64,000 bases of DNA from Alphaproteobacteria bacterium (GTDB lineage: Bacteria > Pseudomonadota > Alphaproteobacteria > CACIAM-22H2): assembly GCA_016124335.1 (NCBI GenBank), contig WGNX01000003.1, positions 256,747 through 320,746 on the forward strand, written 5' to 3'. Position numbers and translations under genes: made by a program. Below, in pieces: positions 53,240 to 61,433 of the stretch (its first letter is position 1; the number at the start of each line of letters is the position of its first letter). The notes under the pieces were generated by a model, which was not told the origin of the DNA, did no database searches, and was given only the letters and a program-made list of their open reading frames with translations.

Positions 53240-53327
53240 ACAATTGAAAATACACCATTGCCGGGCGAAGAGCGAATTTTCCGGCTGCATTTCCCAACGG
53301 CAGCGCTACCAGCTAAAGTCGCCGCGC

Positions 53328-54107
53328 ATGTTCGCCAAAGGCCCCCTCCAGATCCGGCACGCCGTCGTCACGATGCTCGACGCGTTCGTGAAGACCGTGG
53401 AAGCGGAGGTCGATCGGTTGGGCGGCAAGATCGGACCCGACGACGTGGAGCGCATCGCCGAAGCGATGAAGGCGTCGGGCGAGATGGACAATTTCTATCG
53501 CGCGGTTTTCCAGCAGATCGTCAGTACGATCGTCGATGCGCAGAACCTGAACCGACGCGTCAATTCCTTCGGCCGTCTCGTCGTTCACCCGCTGTCGGAT
53601 TTCTTCCAGTCCCAGCAGCTTGATCGCGGCATGCTGCACAACTTCTTCTTCTTCATCCACTCGCTGGTCGGCGAGGAGGAAGAGGAATGGAACGCGCAAT
53701 GCAACGCGATTGTCGACGAGATCCGCGAGAAGAAGGGCGAAGCCTTCGGCTGGGACGATTTCTATACCGACCCGCGCGCCGAAGCGATTTTCTGGATGGT
53801 GCTCGTGAAGATCGCGCAGGCCTTCAAGCGCTTCGAGACCCGGCGCGACTGGTTTTTCCGGATCATGCAGCACAAGCAGACCTCGATCAGCCTGGCACCG
53901 AACAAATACGTCCAGGTCGGCGACGGGCTGGAAGTGGCCCAGTTCACCAAGGCCGATTTCCTGACCGTCTTCGACAACCTGTTTGCGTCCGTCCGCAAAC
54001 TTCCACTGGAAGCCGTGGTCCGTTTCGAGGCTGCGACCGGAATGACGCCGACGGCCGCTTTTGACAGCTTTTTCCATGAGTTAGCGATCTATAAGGCAAA
54101 CGGCTGA
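53328..54107 (+). CDS. Soluble helical protein of unknown function (259 residues)
   Basis: Starts MFAKGPLQIRHAV at 53328, with TAAAGT (53314-53319) 8 bases upstream, suggesting a leaderless transcript; in-frame codons back to 53244 are not needed. The protein is helical, rich in Phe and acidic residues (LHNFFFFIHSLVGEEEEEWN), without signal peptide or membrane segment. I do not recognise a family. It is divergent from the epimerase and followed by a lipoprotein gene. Confidence 0.7.
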   Translation: MFAKGPLQIRHAVVTMLDAFVKTVEAEVDRLGGKIGPDDVERIAEAMKASGEMDNFYRAVFQQIVSTIVDAQNLNRRVNSFGRLVVHPLSDFFQSQQLDRGMLHNFFFFIHSLVGEEEEEWNAQCNAIVDEIREKKGEAFGWDDFYTDPRAEAIFWMVLVKIAQAFKRFETRRDWFFRIMQHKQTSISLAPNKYVQVGDGLEVAQFTKADFLTVFDNLFASVRKLPLEAVVRFEAATGMTPTAAFDSFFHELAIYKANG

Positions 54108-54160
54108 AATTTCTTGCGGGCGTTCACGCTTTCTTAGTAAATTTGGTTCAAATTTTAGAC

Positions 54161-54577
54161 ATGTCCAAGATAATTCACCACGTCCGGACCCTTGCCATCG
54201 TGCTCCTTGCGGGCACGACGCTCGCTGCCTGCACGGGTTTCCGGACCCCGACATTCCAGGGCAGTCCGCCCTTGAGCGCGGTTCCGGACAAGGTGAAGAC
54301 GTTTGCCGCACCGTATACCGACCATATCGGCCTCGGCGCCTATGGTGCCGCGATCCTGCTTGGTCCCAATCTTCTGCCGGGCCGCTGCGAAGGTCTCTTC
54401 ATGCAGGGTGACCGTGCGCTCGTGTGCGACCAGATCGCCCGTTACAACGGTGAACCGCCTGCGAAGCCCGATCCGAACGGGCAATATAGCTGCATCCGCA
54501 CGCTTGGCGGCGTGACCGAGTGTGCGCCGCGCACGGCTTCAAGGCAGCCCGAAGCGGTCCCCGTTCCTTCGCCCTAG
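54161..54577 (+). CDS. Small lipoprotein of unknown function
   Basis: A 138-residue protein with a lipoprotein signal peptide (MSKIIHHVRTLAIVLLAGTT) and lipobox LAAC, so Cys-23 or so would be lipidated and the protein anchored in the envelope. The mature part has four further cysteines (GRCEGLF, LVCDQI, YSCIRT, TECAPR), suggesting two disulfides. An in-frame TTG at 54143 is less likely. AT-rich promoter sequence precedes it. Confidence 0.75.
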   Translation: MSKIIHHVRTLAIVLLAGTTLAACTGFRTPTFQGSPPLSAVPDKVKTFAAPYTDHIGLGAYGAAILLGPNLLPGRCEGLFMQGDRALVCDQIARYNGEPPAKPDPNGQYSCIRTLGGVTECAPRTASRQPEAVPVPSP

Positions 54578-54593
54578 TTCCGACGACAGGATT

Positions 54594-54833
54594 TCAGTGA
54601 TGTTCGCCGCCCTCTTCCTTCTTGGCGGGCTTGGCGGCTGACGGCGCCATCCAGATCGATCCCTGAAGCGGCTTGCCCGGTCCTGCGTGAAAAACGCGCG
54701 GGTTGGAGGCGTTGATCGCATCGGCGTCCTTGTTAACCTTCGGCGGCGAGCTGTTGGGGCGCGGGTCCTCGTTGGCCAGCGCGGGCGCCGCGGCCAGCAA
54801 CGAAACTGCAATCAAAACAACGCGCAGGCGCAT
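54594..54833 (-). CDS. Small exported protein of unknown function
   Basis: A 79-residue protein with signal peptide MRLRVVLIAVSLLAAAPALA and a short polar, Pro/Lys-rich mature part ending EEGGEHH, which might bind metal. Start 54833 has a ggaga ribosome-binding site; ATGs at 54848 and 54866 are in frame. It faces the DedA gene across a 120-base control region. Confidence 0.65.
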   Translation of the reverse strand: MRLRVVLIAVSLLAAAPALANEDPRPNSSPPKVNKDADAINASNPRVFHAGPGKPLQGSIWMAPSAAKPAKKEEGGEHH

Positions 54834-54953
54834 CGAAATTCTCCGCATTCCCTCGCGACCCGGCACTTCCGCCGGCGCCGAGACGTGCTAACGTCCCAGC
54901 CCTCATATAGGTCGCAAAAGACCTTACCACAATCCGGTCAGGGACGCCTTTTC

Positions 54954-55595
54954 TTGGAAATCCCCAACGACATTCAACGACTTGCGGCCGAGTACGGAAA
55001 TTTCGCATACGCGATCGTTTTCATCTGGACCTTCTTTGAGGGCGAGACGTTCGTCATCTTCGCCGGTGCCGCCGCCCAGCAGGGCGCACTGCACTTCTGG
55101 ATCCTTCTGCTTTGTGCGTGGTTCGGCAGCTTCACCGGCGACCAGATGTGGTTCTGGCTCGGCCGGCGTTTCGGCCGGCGCATCCTTGAAAGGCGGCCGA
55201 ACTGGCGCCACGGGGTCGATGGGGCGCTCGAACTGCTCAAACGCTACGACACGTGGTTCATCCTGTCGTTCCGTTTCGTCTATGGCGTGCGGAACTTCGC
55301 CTCTTTCGCGATGGGCCTCGCCCAGGTCCACCCGCTGCGCTTCGCGCTGCTGAACTTCGTCGCCGCCTTCGTCTGGGCGACCACGTTCGCGGGATTCGGC
55401 TATATGTTCGGGCGTGCACTTGAATCGGTGATGGGCGATATCGCCGAATATTTCCTCTACATCATGCTCGGCGTGTTCGTGCTGTCCTCGACCATCGTCT
55501 ATCTCGTGCACCGCCGCCAGTCACGCAAGGCCATTGCGGCGTCGGCCGCACGCGAGGCGGCCGGCGATCCGCCGACAAGGAACGCTGCGGACTAG
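54954..55595 (+). CDS. DedA/SNARE-associated family membrane protein
   Basis: A 213-residue inner-membrane protein. It has a re-entrant FIWTFFEGETFVIFAGAAAQ segment (the glutamate of DedA proteins) and the arginine motif FRFVYGVRNFASFAMG. Three or more further hydrophobic segments and a basic tail follow. The only plausible start is TTG 54954. DedA proteins act as lipid scramblases/flippases linked to undecaprenyl phosphate or phospholipids. Confidence 0.78.
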   Translation: MEIPNDIQRLAAEYGNFAYAIVFIWTFFEGETFVIFAGAAAQQGALHFWILLLCAWFGSFTGDQMWFWLGRRFGRRILERRPNWRHGVDGALELLKRYDTWFILSFRFVYGVRNFASFAMGLAQVHPLRFALLNFVAAFVWATTFAGFGYMFGRALESVMGDIAEYFLYIMLGVFVLSSTIVYLVHRRQSRKAIAASAAREAAGDPPTRNAAD

Positions 55596-55628
55596 AGCCG
55601 CACCGTTCGCGCGCGTCCGGTCCTGCGT

Positions 55629-56327
55629 TCAATTCAACAAGCGTGAGATATGGGATTTTCGCGCGACCAGAAACGCGCGAAGGCGCGCCTTGTAATCGGG
55701 GCCGACGGCGATCTTGACGGAAGGCCGATGCGCCAGCGCCGCCCGCCAATCCGCAACCCGCGGCTTGCCGGACAGAATGCCGAAGTCGCCAATCGCGTCG
55801 AAGACGTCGAAATATCGGAATACCGGACCGAATGCCGCGTCGACGAGCGAGAAGTGCGACCCGTCGAAATATGGCCCCGCCGGATTGAGGCGCTTCTCAA
55901 GCTGCCCGAATTTTCCCGCGAGGGCACGCGCCTTGGCATCAAAGGTGCCCGCATTGGCTGCGGCATAGAACCCTCCGATATCATTCAGGACCGAGGACCC
56001 GAATTCGATCCACGAGCGGTGTTCGGCGCGTGCAAGCGGGTCAGCGGGATGAAGCGGGTTCAGCTGGGTCTCTTCGAGATACTCGAGAATCACCGCACTT
56101 TCGAAGACGGCATGGTCACCGATCTTCAGGACCGGTGTTCGGCCGAGCGGCGAGATCGCGGTGAACCAGCCGGGCTTGTCAGCCAAGTCCACGTCAATCC
56201 GCTCGAACGGCACGGACTTCTCGTTCAATGCGATGACTGCACGCTGCACGTACGGGCAGAGATGGTGGCTGATAAGGGTAAGTTTTCCGACCAGAGCTTC
56301 GGCGTTCGTTCCAGGCGCGTGTAGCAT
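55629..56327 (-). CDS. Glutathione S-transferase family protein
   Basis: A 232-residue GST. The N-terminal thioredoxin fold has LISHHLCPYVQRAVIALNEK (possible catalytic Cys in CPY), GRTPVLKIGDHAVFES with the cis-Pro and ESAVILEYLEE. The C-terminal helical domain has SLVDAAFGPVFRYFDV. An aggagg ribosome-binding site precedes ATG 56327. It is downstream of the DoxX gene on the same strand, 25 bases away, in the MarR-controlled unit. Confidence 0.87.
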   Translation of the reverse strand: MLHAPGTNAEALVGKLTLISHHLCPYVQRAVIALNEKSVPFERIDVDLADKPGWFTAISPLGRTPVLKIGDHAVFESAVILEYLEETQLNPLHPADPLARAEHRSWIEFGSSVLNDIGGFYAAANAGTFDAKARALAGKFGQLEKRLNPAGPYFDGSHFSLVDAAFGPVFRYFDVFDAIGDFGILSGKPRVADWRAALAHRPSVKIAVGPDYKARLRAFLVARKSHISRLLN

Positions 56328-56352
56328 CGATGCCTCCTGACGATTCCGACAC

Positions 56353-56781
56353 CTAATGGGCGAGCTTCGGGACCGGCACTTCCACCGAGCGCGACATCGC
56401 ATAGTCGCCATCCCCCAGGAGGAACTGCACCACGCTGGCCGCAAGCAGGAATGCCGGGTACTCCCAACCGCCGTTCGCGGCGGTGAAAACCCAACCGTTC
56501 GCGCCATGGACCCAGATGATCGCCCCGAAAAGGGCCGGTGCAAGCGCGAGCGCGACCCAGCGCGCCTGAACACCGAGAATGAGCAATGCGCCGCCGATGG
56601 CCTCGGCTGCAAACGTCGCGTAGGCGAGCCACGCCGGCAAACCGACGGCAACGAAGAACCCCGCGGTGCCGTCCAGCCCGAAGGTCATCAGCTTCAAGAC
56701 GATGCTGTGCGCCAAATACATGATCCCGAGGCTTACCCGGAGCAGCAGCGCTGCCAGGCCGGTATTGATCTGAGTTGGCAC
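56353..56781 (-). CDS. DoxX family membrane protein
   Basis: A 142-residue protein with four hydrophobic helices. LLLRVSLGIMYLAHSIVLK and FAAEAIGGALLILGVQARW are typical of DoxX/YphA. The start is GTG 56781 with an aggaga site. DoxX proteins occur in redox and thiol stress systems. It is transcribed divergently from the marR-like gene and with the GST, suggesting response to an electrophile. Confidence 0.84.
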   Translation of the reverse strand: MPTQINTGLAALLLRVSLGIMYLAHSIVLKLMTFGLDGTAGFFVAVGLPAWLAYATFAAEAIGGALLILGVQARWVALALAPALFGAIIWVHGANGWVFTAANGGWEYPAFLLAASVVQFLLGDGDYAMSRSVEVPVPKLAH

Positions 56782-56801
56782 GGATCTATTCTCCTAAATT
56801 G

Positions 56802-56861
56802 ATGTATCTGCATTCACTTTAATGCGATTGCATTTATATGTCAAGCTTGATGCAGTTGCAT
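56802..56861. promoter_or_regulatory. Triple operator-like dyads in the MarR/DoxX divergent region
   Basis: ATGCGATTGCAT (56822-56833) and ATGCAGTTGCAT (56850-56861) are ATGC-N4-GCAT inverted repeats 28 bases apart. A weaker copy, ATGTATCTGCAT, lies at 56802-56813, 20 bases from the first. The third dyad sits between the -35 (56847-56852) and -10 (TAAGAT, 56869-56874) of the marR gene. The others flank the DoxX promoter side, as expected of MarR autoregulation. Confidence 0.65.
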
Positions 56862-56880
56862 AAAAACGTAAGATGCAGGC

Positions 56881-57333
56881 ATGAAAGAGAATCCGACCGA
56901 AACCACGATACGCGCATGGACGCGCCTGATGACCGCGCAGCAGCTCGCACTTTCATCGATCGAGCATGCACTTAAAGCGGCCGAACTGCCGTCCCTCGTC
57001 TGGTACGATGTTCTTCTGGAGCTGGAGCGCGCCGGCGAAACCGGACTGCGTCCGTTCGAACTCGAGCGCGCGATGCTGCTGGCACAGTACAACCTGTCGC
57101 GGCTTGTCGATCGGATCGAACGTTCGGGCTATGTCGAGCGGCGTGCTTGCGCGGACGACGGCCGCGGACAGCTGATCGTGATCACGGATCGCGGCAAGAA
57201 CATGCGCCGCAAGATGTGGCCCGTCTACGCCCGCGCGATCGAGGCCGCCGTCGGTCGGCACTTATCCGCACGACAAGCAGATACGCTGTCGGAAATGCTT
57301 GGTTATTTGATTGACCGCCTGAAGGGCGGCTAG
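56881..57333 (+). CDS. MarR family transcriptional regulator
   Basis: A 150-residue winged-helix repressor. The recognition helix region is ERAMLLAQYNLSRLVDRIER and the wing RACADDGRGQLIVITDRG (DDGR is a MarR hallmark). The ATG follows TAAGAT by 6 bases, so the mRNA may be leaderless. It most likely represses itself and the divergent DoxX-GST unit through the dyads between them. The inducing ligand is unknown. Confidence 0.88.
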   Translation: MKENPTETTIRAWTRLMTAQQLALSSIEHALKAAELPSLVWYDVLLELERAGETGLRPFELERAMLLAQYNLSRLVDRIERSGYVERRACADDGRGQLIVITDRGKNMRRKMWPVYARAIEAAVGRHLSARQADTLSEMLGYLIDRLKGG

Positions 57334-58250
57334 GTCGCTCCTGTGCGCGGTTTCGGCACGATCAGCGCAAGCGCGAGCGCTGCCACGACGCAGGCCATCG
57401 CCAACGCTTCGTGCCAGCCCAGCGCCTCGCCCAACAGCCACGACGACGAAAGCACGCCGACGACGGGCACAGCGAGCGTGCCGATCGACGCGACCGACGC
57501 GGGCAGGATCTCGAGCGTGCGGAACCACGCCCAGTGGCAGAAGATCATCGGGACGGTCGACGCATAGGCAGCACCAAGAAAGCCCGGCAGCGTCATGCTC
57601 CCGCGCGGCAGCATGGCGCCGGCCTCGCCGAAGACCTCGAACCACACCATGCCCGCGACCAGCGGAACGCCGGCGATGGCAAGCTGCCAGGCCGTGAGCG
57701 TCACGGCCGACATTTCGAAGCGCTGCGCCTTGAGCGCCACCGTGCCCGCCGCCCAGCCGACAGCGGCGGCCAGCATCAGAAGCAGGCCCGCCGTCGAGTG
57801 GGCAAGCGTGTCGCCCGCCGGCAATGCCAGAAGGCCGAGCCCGCCAACGCCAAGCCCCAGCGCCAGCGTCTTGCGCGCGGTGAAACGTTCGCCCACGAAG
57901 ATCGCGCCGAACACCGCCGCCCAGATGGGCATCGTGAATGCGACGAGCACGGCGCGGCCGGCCGCCATGAATTTGAGGCCGTATGCCGACGTCACCTGCC
58001 AGATGGCGATGTTGAGGATTGCGGTGAGCGCAAAGACAGCCTCGCGTCCGCGCGGCAGGCCCAGCGGCAACCGCCGCGCGAGCGCCAGCGCGAACAACCC
58101 GGCCGCCCCGACATAGACGCAGATCACACGGAAGGTCCAAGGCCCCAGTTCGAGCACGGCGAGTTTCATCGCCGGCCAGTTGGCGCCCCAGAAGATCGCC
58201 AGCAGCGCAAGCAGGACCGCGCCCTCGTTGCGCGCGCGCGGCTCGCTCAT
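57330..58250 (-). CDS. EamA/DMT family transporter
   Basis: A 306-residue, ten-helix drug/metabolite transporter made of two EamA repeats (LLALLAIFWGANWPAMKLAV and the second from about residue 150). Start 58250 lies 10 bases after the TusA-like gene stop on the same strand, so they are probably one transcript. Export of an amino acid or metabolite is the family role; the substrate is unknown. Confidence 0.85.
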   Translation of the reverse strand: MSEPRARNEGAVLLALLAIFWGANWPAMKLAVLELGPWTFRVICVYVGAAGLFALALARRLPLGLPRGREAVFALTAILNIAIWQVTSAYGLKFMAAGRAVLVAFTMPIWAAVFGAIFVGERFTARKTLALGLGVGGLGLLALPAGDTLAHSTAGLLLMLAAAVGWAAGTVALKAQRFEMSAVTLTAWQLAIAGVPLVAGMVWFEVFGEAGAMLPRGSMTLPGFLGAAYASTVPMIFCHWAWFRTLEILPASVASIGTLAVPVVGVLSSSWLLGEALGWHEALAMACVVAALALALIVPKPRTGAT

Positions 58251-58260
58251 CGCGCGACCG

Positions 58261-58491
58261 TCAGCCGGCCTTGCGGATTTCGAAGACGAAGACGCCGTCG
58301 GCTTCGGTCGAACTGACGAGCGTGACATCGCCGGCCCGGCAGAACGCCTCGAAATCGCGCGAGGCGCCGGGGTCCGTGGCCAGCACGCGCAGCGTCCCGC
58401 CCGGTGCGACGGTCCCCAGCGCCTTTCGCGCACGCAGGACCGGCAGCGGGCAGTTCAGGCCCTTGACGTCGAGTGTGGTGATATTGCTCAT
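58261..58491 (-). CDS. TusA/SirA-like sulfur carrier
   Basis: A 76-residue protein with the TusA motif GLNCPLPVLRARKAL, where C14 in the CPxP signature would carry persulfide sulfur, and the beta-alpha end SSTEADGVFVFEIRKAG. It faces the YeeE/YedE gene across 56 bases, the usual partnership (YeeD/YeeE) for thiosulfate-derived sulfur. Confidence 0.88.
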   Translation of the reverse strand: MSNITTLDVKGLNCPLPVLRARKALGTVAPGGTLRVLATDPGASRDFEAFCRAGDVTLVSSTEADGVFVFEIRKAG

Positions 58492-58511
58492 GATCGCGGG
58501 AACCTTACGGG

Positions 58512-58540
58512 TTGTCGCGCAATCCGGGCAAGCTTACATT
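58512..58540 (+). promoter_or_regulatory. Leaderless-type promoter of the YeeE/YedE gene
   Basis: TTGTCG (58512-58517), a 17-base spacer, TACATT (58535-58540), then 7 bases to ATG 58548. No Shine-Dalgarno sequence is seen. Confidence 0.5.
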
Positions 58541-58547
58541 GCGCGCC

Positions 58548-59648
58548 ATGCTTGACCTGCCTGCATACCAGACCGTCGCCTGGCTCGGCTTTGCCGCCGG
58601 CCTCGCCTTTGGCGCCATCGCCCAGCGCACCAATTTCTGCACGATGGGGGCACTTTCCGACGTCCTCTATATGGGCAGCTTCGTGCGCCTGCGCATGTGG
58701 TTGCTGGCCATGGCCGTCGCCATCGCGGGCAGTCAGGCCCTGGCCGCCACCGATCTCGTCGATCTCGGCGGATCGATCTATCTGGCGCCGTCGTTGGGCT
58801 GGCTCGGCGCGATTTTGGGCGGGCTGCTCTTCGGCTTCGGCATGACCATCGCGGGCGGTTGCGGCAACCGCAACCTCGTCCGCCTCGGGGCGGGAAACCT
58901 CAAGAGTCTGGTCGTTCTCCTCGTGCTCGGCTTCTTTGCGTACATGACGCTGCGTGGCCTCACCGGTGCACTGCGCGTTGCCGTGATCGAGCCGGCGGCG
59001 ATCGATCTGCGCCGCTTCGGCTTCGAAACGCAGGGCCTGCCCGCGTTCCTTTCGGCGGCAGGCATCGGTCCGGCAACCGCGCGCGCCGTGGTGGCATTCG
59101 CCGCAGTCGCGACCCTTCTGGCCTATTGCCTTTCAGATCCGGAATTCCGCGCCCGGCCGGCGGCGATCGGCGGCGGCGTCGGGATCGGCGCATTGATTGT
59201 CGCGGGCTGGGCGATCACGGGCATTGCGGGTGCCGACGATTTCGAGCCCACGCCGATCGCCTCCTTCACGTTCATCGCGCCGACGGGCGACGCGCTCGTT
59301 TACGCAATGACCTGGACGGGTGCGAGGATGAATTTCGGCATTGCCACGGTGCTGGGCGTCATCGTCGGCGCCTTCTTGGCAGCCAAGGCATCAGGCGAAT
59401 TCCGCATCGAGGCGTTCTCGGACGTCGCCGACATGAAGCGCCATCTTGGCGGTGCCGCATTGATGGGCATCGGCGGTGTCACGGCGCTGGGCTGCACGAT
59501 CGGCCAGGGACTGACGGGGATCTCGACGCTGGCCGCCGGCTCGGTCATCGCCGTGCTCGCGATCTGCGTGGGCGGTTACGCCGGCTTCAAGTATCTCGAG
59601 GAAGGCACACTTGTCGGGGCGCTTCGGGCGATTGCAGAGCGGACATGA
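58548..59648 (+). CDS. YeeE/YedE family sulfur-compound transporter
   Basis: A 366-residue membrane protein with about nine hydrophobic segments. The conserved cysteines of thiosulfate channels are seen in RTNFCTMGALSD, IAGGCGNRNLVR and ALGCTIGQGLTG. By analogy with TsuA/YeeE it imports thiosulfate or a related sulfur species, handing sulfur to the divergent TusA-like protein. The gene overlaps the Nudix start by ATGA. Confidence 0.86.
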   Translation: MLDLPAYQTVAWLGFAAGLAFGAIAQRTNFCTMGALSDVLYMGSFVRLRMWLLAMAVAIAGSQALAATDLVDLGGSIYLAPSLGWLGAILGGLLFGFGMTIAGGCGNRNLVRLGAGNLKSLVVLLVLGFFAYMTLRGLTGALRVAVIEPAAIDLRRFGFETQGLPAFLSAAGIGPATARAVVAFAAVATLLAYCLSDPEFRARPAAIGGGVGIGALIVAGWAITGIAGADDFEPTPIASFTFIAPTGDALVYAMTWTGARMNFGIATVLGVIVGAFLAAKASGEFRIEAFSDVADMKRHLGGAALMGIGGVTALGCTIGQGLTGISTLAAGSVIAVLAICVGGYAGFKYLEEGTLVGALRAIAERT

Positions 59649-60034
59649 GCGGGCGGCGCTTTCCGGTTTCGATCAAGGGGGTCGTATCGATCGACGGGAA
59701 GTTCTGCCTTCTGAAAAACGAACGGCACGAATGGGAACTGCCCGGCGGCCGGCTCGAACCGGGCGAGACGCCGGAAGCCGCGTGCGTGCGTGAAATCGCC
59801 GAAGAACTAGGGATCGAGGCGCGCATCGAGCGCATCCTCGATACCTGGGTCTACGACATCATTGGGGCGGGTGAAGTGCTGATCGTCACCTACGCCTGCG
59901 CGCCGCTGACGGGCGCCATCCCGAGGCTGAGCGACGAACACAAGGCCTTGGGCCTGTTCGGACCGACGGAAATCGGCAGCCTGAACATGCCCGTCGGCTA
60001 CAAGCGTTCGCTCGCAGCGTACGGCACGCGCTAA
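59645..60034 (+). CDS. Nudix hydrolase
   Basis: A 129-residue Nudix protein with the complete box GGRLEPGETPEAACVREI followed by AEELGI near residues 35-58. Start 59645 overlaps the YeeE/YedE stop (ATGA). It would hydrolyse a nucleoside-diphosphate-linked compound. The link to sulfur genes is positional only. Its stop shares 4 bases with the convergent binding-protein gene. Confidence 0.88.
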   Translation: MSGRRFPVSIKGVVSIDGKFCLLKNERHEWELPGGRLEPGETPEAACVREIAEELGIEARIERILDTWVYDIIGAGEVLIVTYACAPLTGAIPRLSDEHKALGLFGPTEIGSLNMPVGYKRSLAAYGTR

Positions 60035-61053
60035 GGAACGAGCTTGCGCTCGGCCGGCGGTGGCAGGAACTTGTCGGTGTAGACATCCTCCGGCTTCACC
60101 TTGCCGGCCACGCCATAGGCTTCCGCGACGGTGGCGATCGATTTTGCAAGCCGGTCGGCGGGAACGGCCGACAGGCCGTTCTTCTTCACGTTGTCAGTCA
60201 ACATCGTCATGTCGCGGACCATCTCGAAGCGTTCAAGCTCGATCGCCTCGTTGAACAGCGGATCGCGCTTCTTGAGCTGGGCCATGCCCGTCTTCGGGTC
60301 GGCCAGCGCATCGCGGATGCCGGCGATGGTCGCACGGATGAAGCGGCGCACCGTATCCGGGTTCCTGGCGGCATAGTCCTGGCTGACGATCAGCGCCGAG
60401 CCGAGCAGGTCCACGCCGTATTCGTTGTAGCGATAGACCGTCAGATCAGAGGGCGCCACGCCCGCCATCTTGATGTTGAACACGCTTGTCGAGATGAACC
60501 CGGTCACGCCGTCGACCTGTTTCTGGACAAGCAGCGTCTCGCGCAGCTGCGGCGTGACGTTCTGCCAGGCGATCTTCGCAAGATCGATGCCCTGCGCACG
60601 CGCGAAAGCCGGGAAGAGCATGCGGCCGGCATCCGCTTCGGGTGCGGCCAGTTTCTTGCCTTCGATGCCCTTGGGATTGGCGACCGTGCCCTTGCGCAAA
60701 ATGACCGCTGCAAGCGACTGATCCATCACCAGCAGCACGCCGGTGATCTTGTTCGTGTTGGCCGGGTTGGCGTCGAACGGGATCAGCGTGTTGAGATCGG
60801 CATAGCCGATGTCGTAGGCGCCCGAGGCGACTTTTGTCACCGTGTCGCCGGACCCGAACCCGCGATCCATCGTGACCGCAAGCCCTTCGCGCGCAAAATG
60901 GCCCTTGTCGGCCGCCATCGTGAACACCGCATGATTGCCCTGCAGCGCCCAATCGAGCGCGAATTTTATCGGCTGCTGCGCCTGCGCGCCGACGGACGTG
61001 GCCGCGAGCAGGGTTGCGGCGCAGGCGGCTGCGCGCACGACGAAACGGTTCAT
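60031..61053 (-). CDS. ABC substrate-binding protein, NMT1/THI5-like
   Basis: A 340-residue periplasmic protein with a signal peptide (MNRFVVRAAACAATLLAATS to AQAQ), then IKFALDWALQGNHAVFTMAADKG, the family entry of NMT1/THI5/SsuA binding proteins for thiamine precursor, taurine or sulfonates. No cognate permease or ATPase is in the window, so it is an orphan component. Nearby sulfur genes and the flavin monooxygenase hint at a sulfonate, which is inference only. Confidence 0.82.
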   Translation of the reverse strand: MNRFVVRAAACAATLLAATSVGAQAQQPIKFALDWALQGNHAVFTMAADKGHFAREGLAVTMDRGFGSGDTVTKVASGAYDIGYADLNTLIPFDANPANTNKITGVLLVMDQSLAAVILRKGTVANPKGIEGKKLAAPEADAGRMLFPAFARAQGIDLAKIAWQNVTPQLRETLLVQKQVDGVTGFISTSVFNIKMAGVAPSDLTVYRYNEYGVDLLGSALIVSQDYAARNPDTVRRFIRATIAGIRDALADPKTGMAQLKKRDPLFNEAIELERFEMVRDMTMLTDNVKKNGLSAVPADRLAKSIATVAEAYGVAGKVKPEDVYTDKFLPPPAERKLVP

Positions 61054-61143
61054 GGTGGCCCCTCGGAAATGCGTTATCGCTCGGGCAAACGATGCCAGTC
61101 CGTGCGCCCGCGCGTCAACGACCGGACAGTTGAATTTTGCAAA

Positions 61144-61332
61144 TTACAGGCGCGGCATCGCCGACGAGCCAAGGCTCGCCAGCATGTTCGTCTGTGCGTC
61201 GATCAAACCGACAGAGGCACTCGACGGGCGCAGGATGTTATGGACCATCCGCTCGACCTTCGAGCACGCCGTGGCGCATTCGAGCTTTTCGCTCGGCTGA
61301 CGGTCGGTCGTGCACAGGTTGCGGCAGGCCAT
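61144..61332 (-). CDS. Twin-CX3C cysteine mini-protein
   Basis: A 62-residue peptide, MACRNLCTTDRQ onward, with cysteines at 3, 7, 19 and 23, i.e. two CX3C pairs separated by 11 residues. A helix-like middle (KVERMVHNILRP) and a polar tail follow. A strong ribosome-binding site (aaaggag, 7 bases before ATG 61332) and an FNR-type box upstream make it a convincing gene. No family recognised. The cysteines could bind an Fe-S cluster or a metal, or form two disulfides. Confidence 0.62.
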   Translation of the reverse strand: MACRNLCTTDRQPSEKLECATACSKVERMVHNILRPSSASVGLIDAQTNMLASLGSSAMPRL

Positions 61333-61382
61333 GGGGGGCTCCTTTGATGCGTACAGTCTCGCATCACCCCGAGCAACGAACT

Positions 61383-61396
61383 TTGATCCAGATCAA
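61383..61396 (-). promoter_or_regulatory. FNR/ANR/FixK-type box
   Basis: TTGATCCAGATCAA is a perfect TTGAT-N4-ATCAA dyad, the consensus of oxygen-sensing Crp/Fnr regulators. Its centre is about 57 bases before the mini-protein ATG. If the site sits at -41.5, transcription starts about 16 bases before the codon. A very AT-rich stretch (61406-61428) immediately upstream could act as an UP element. No Fnr gene is in the window. Confidence 0.7.
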
Positions 61397-61433
61397 GCTC
61401 GGGAAGATATTTTTATTTATATATATCAGTAAC

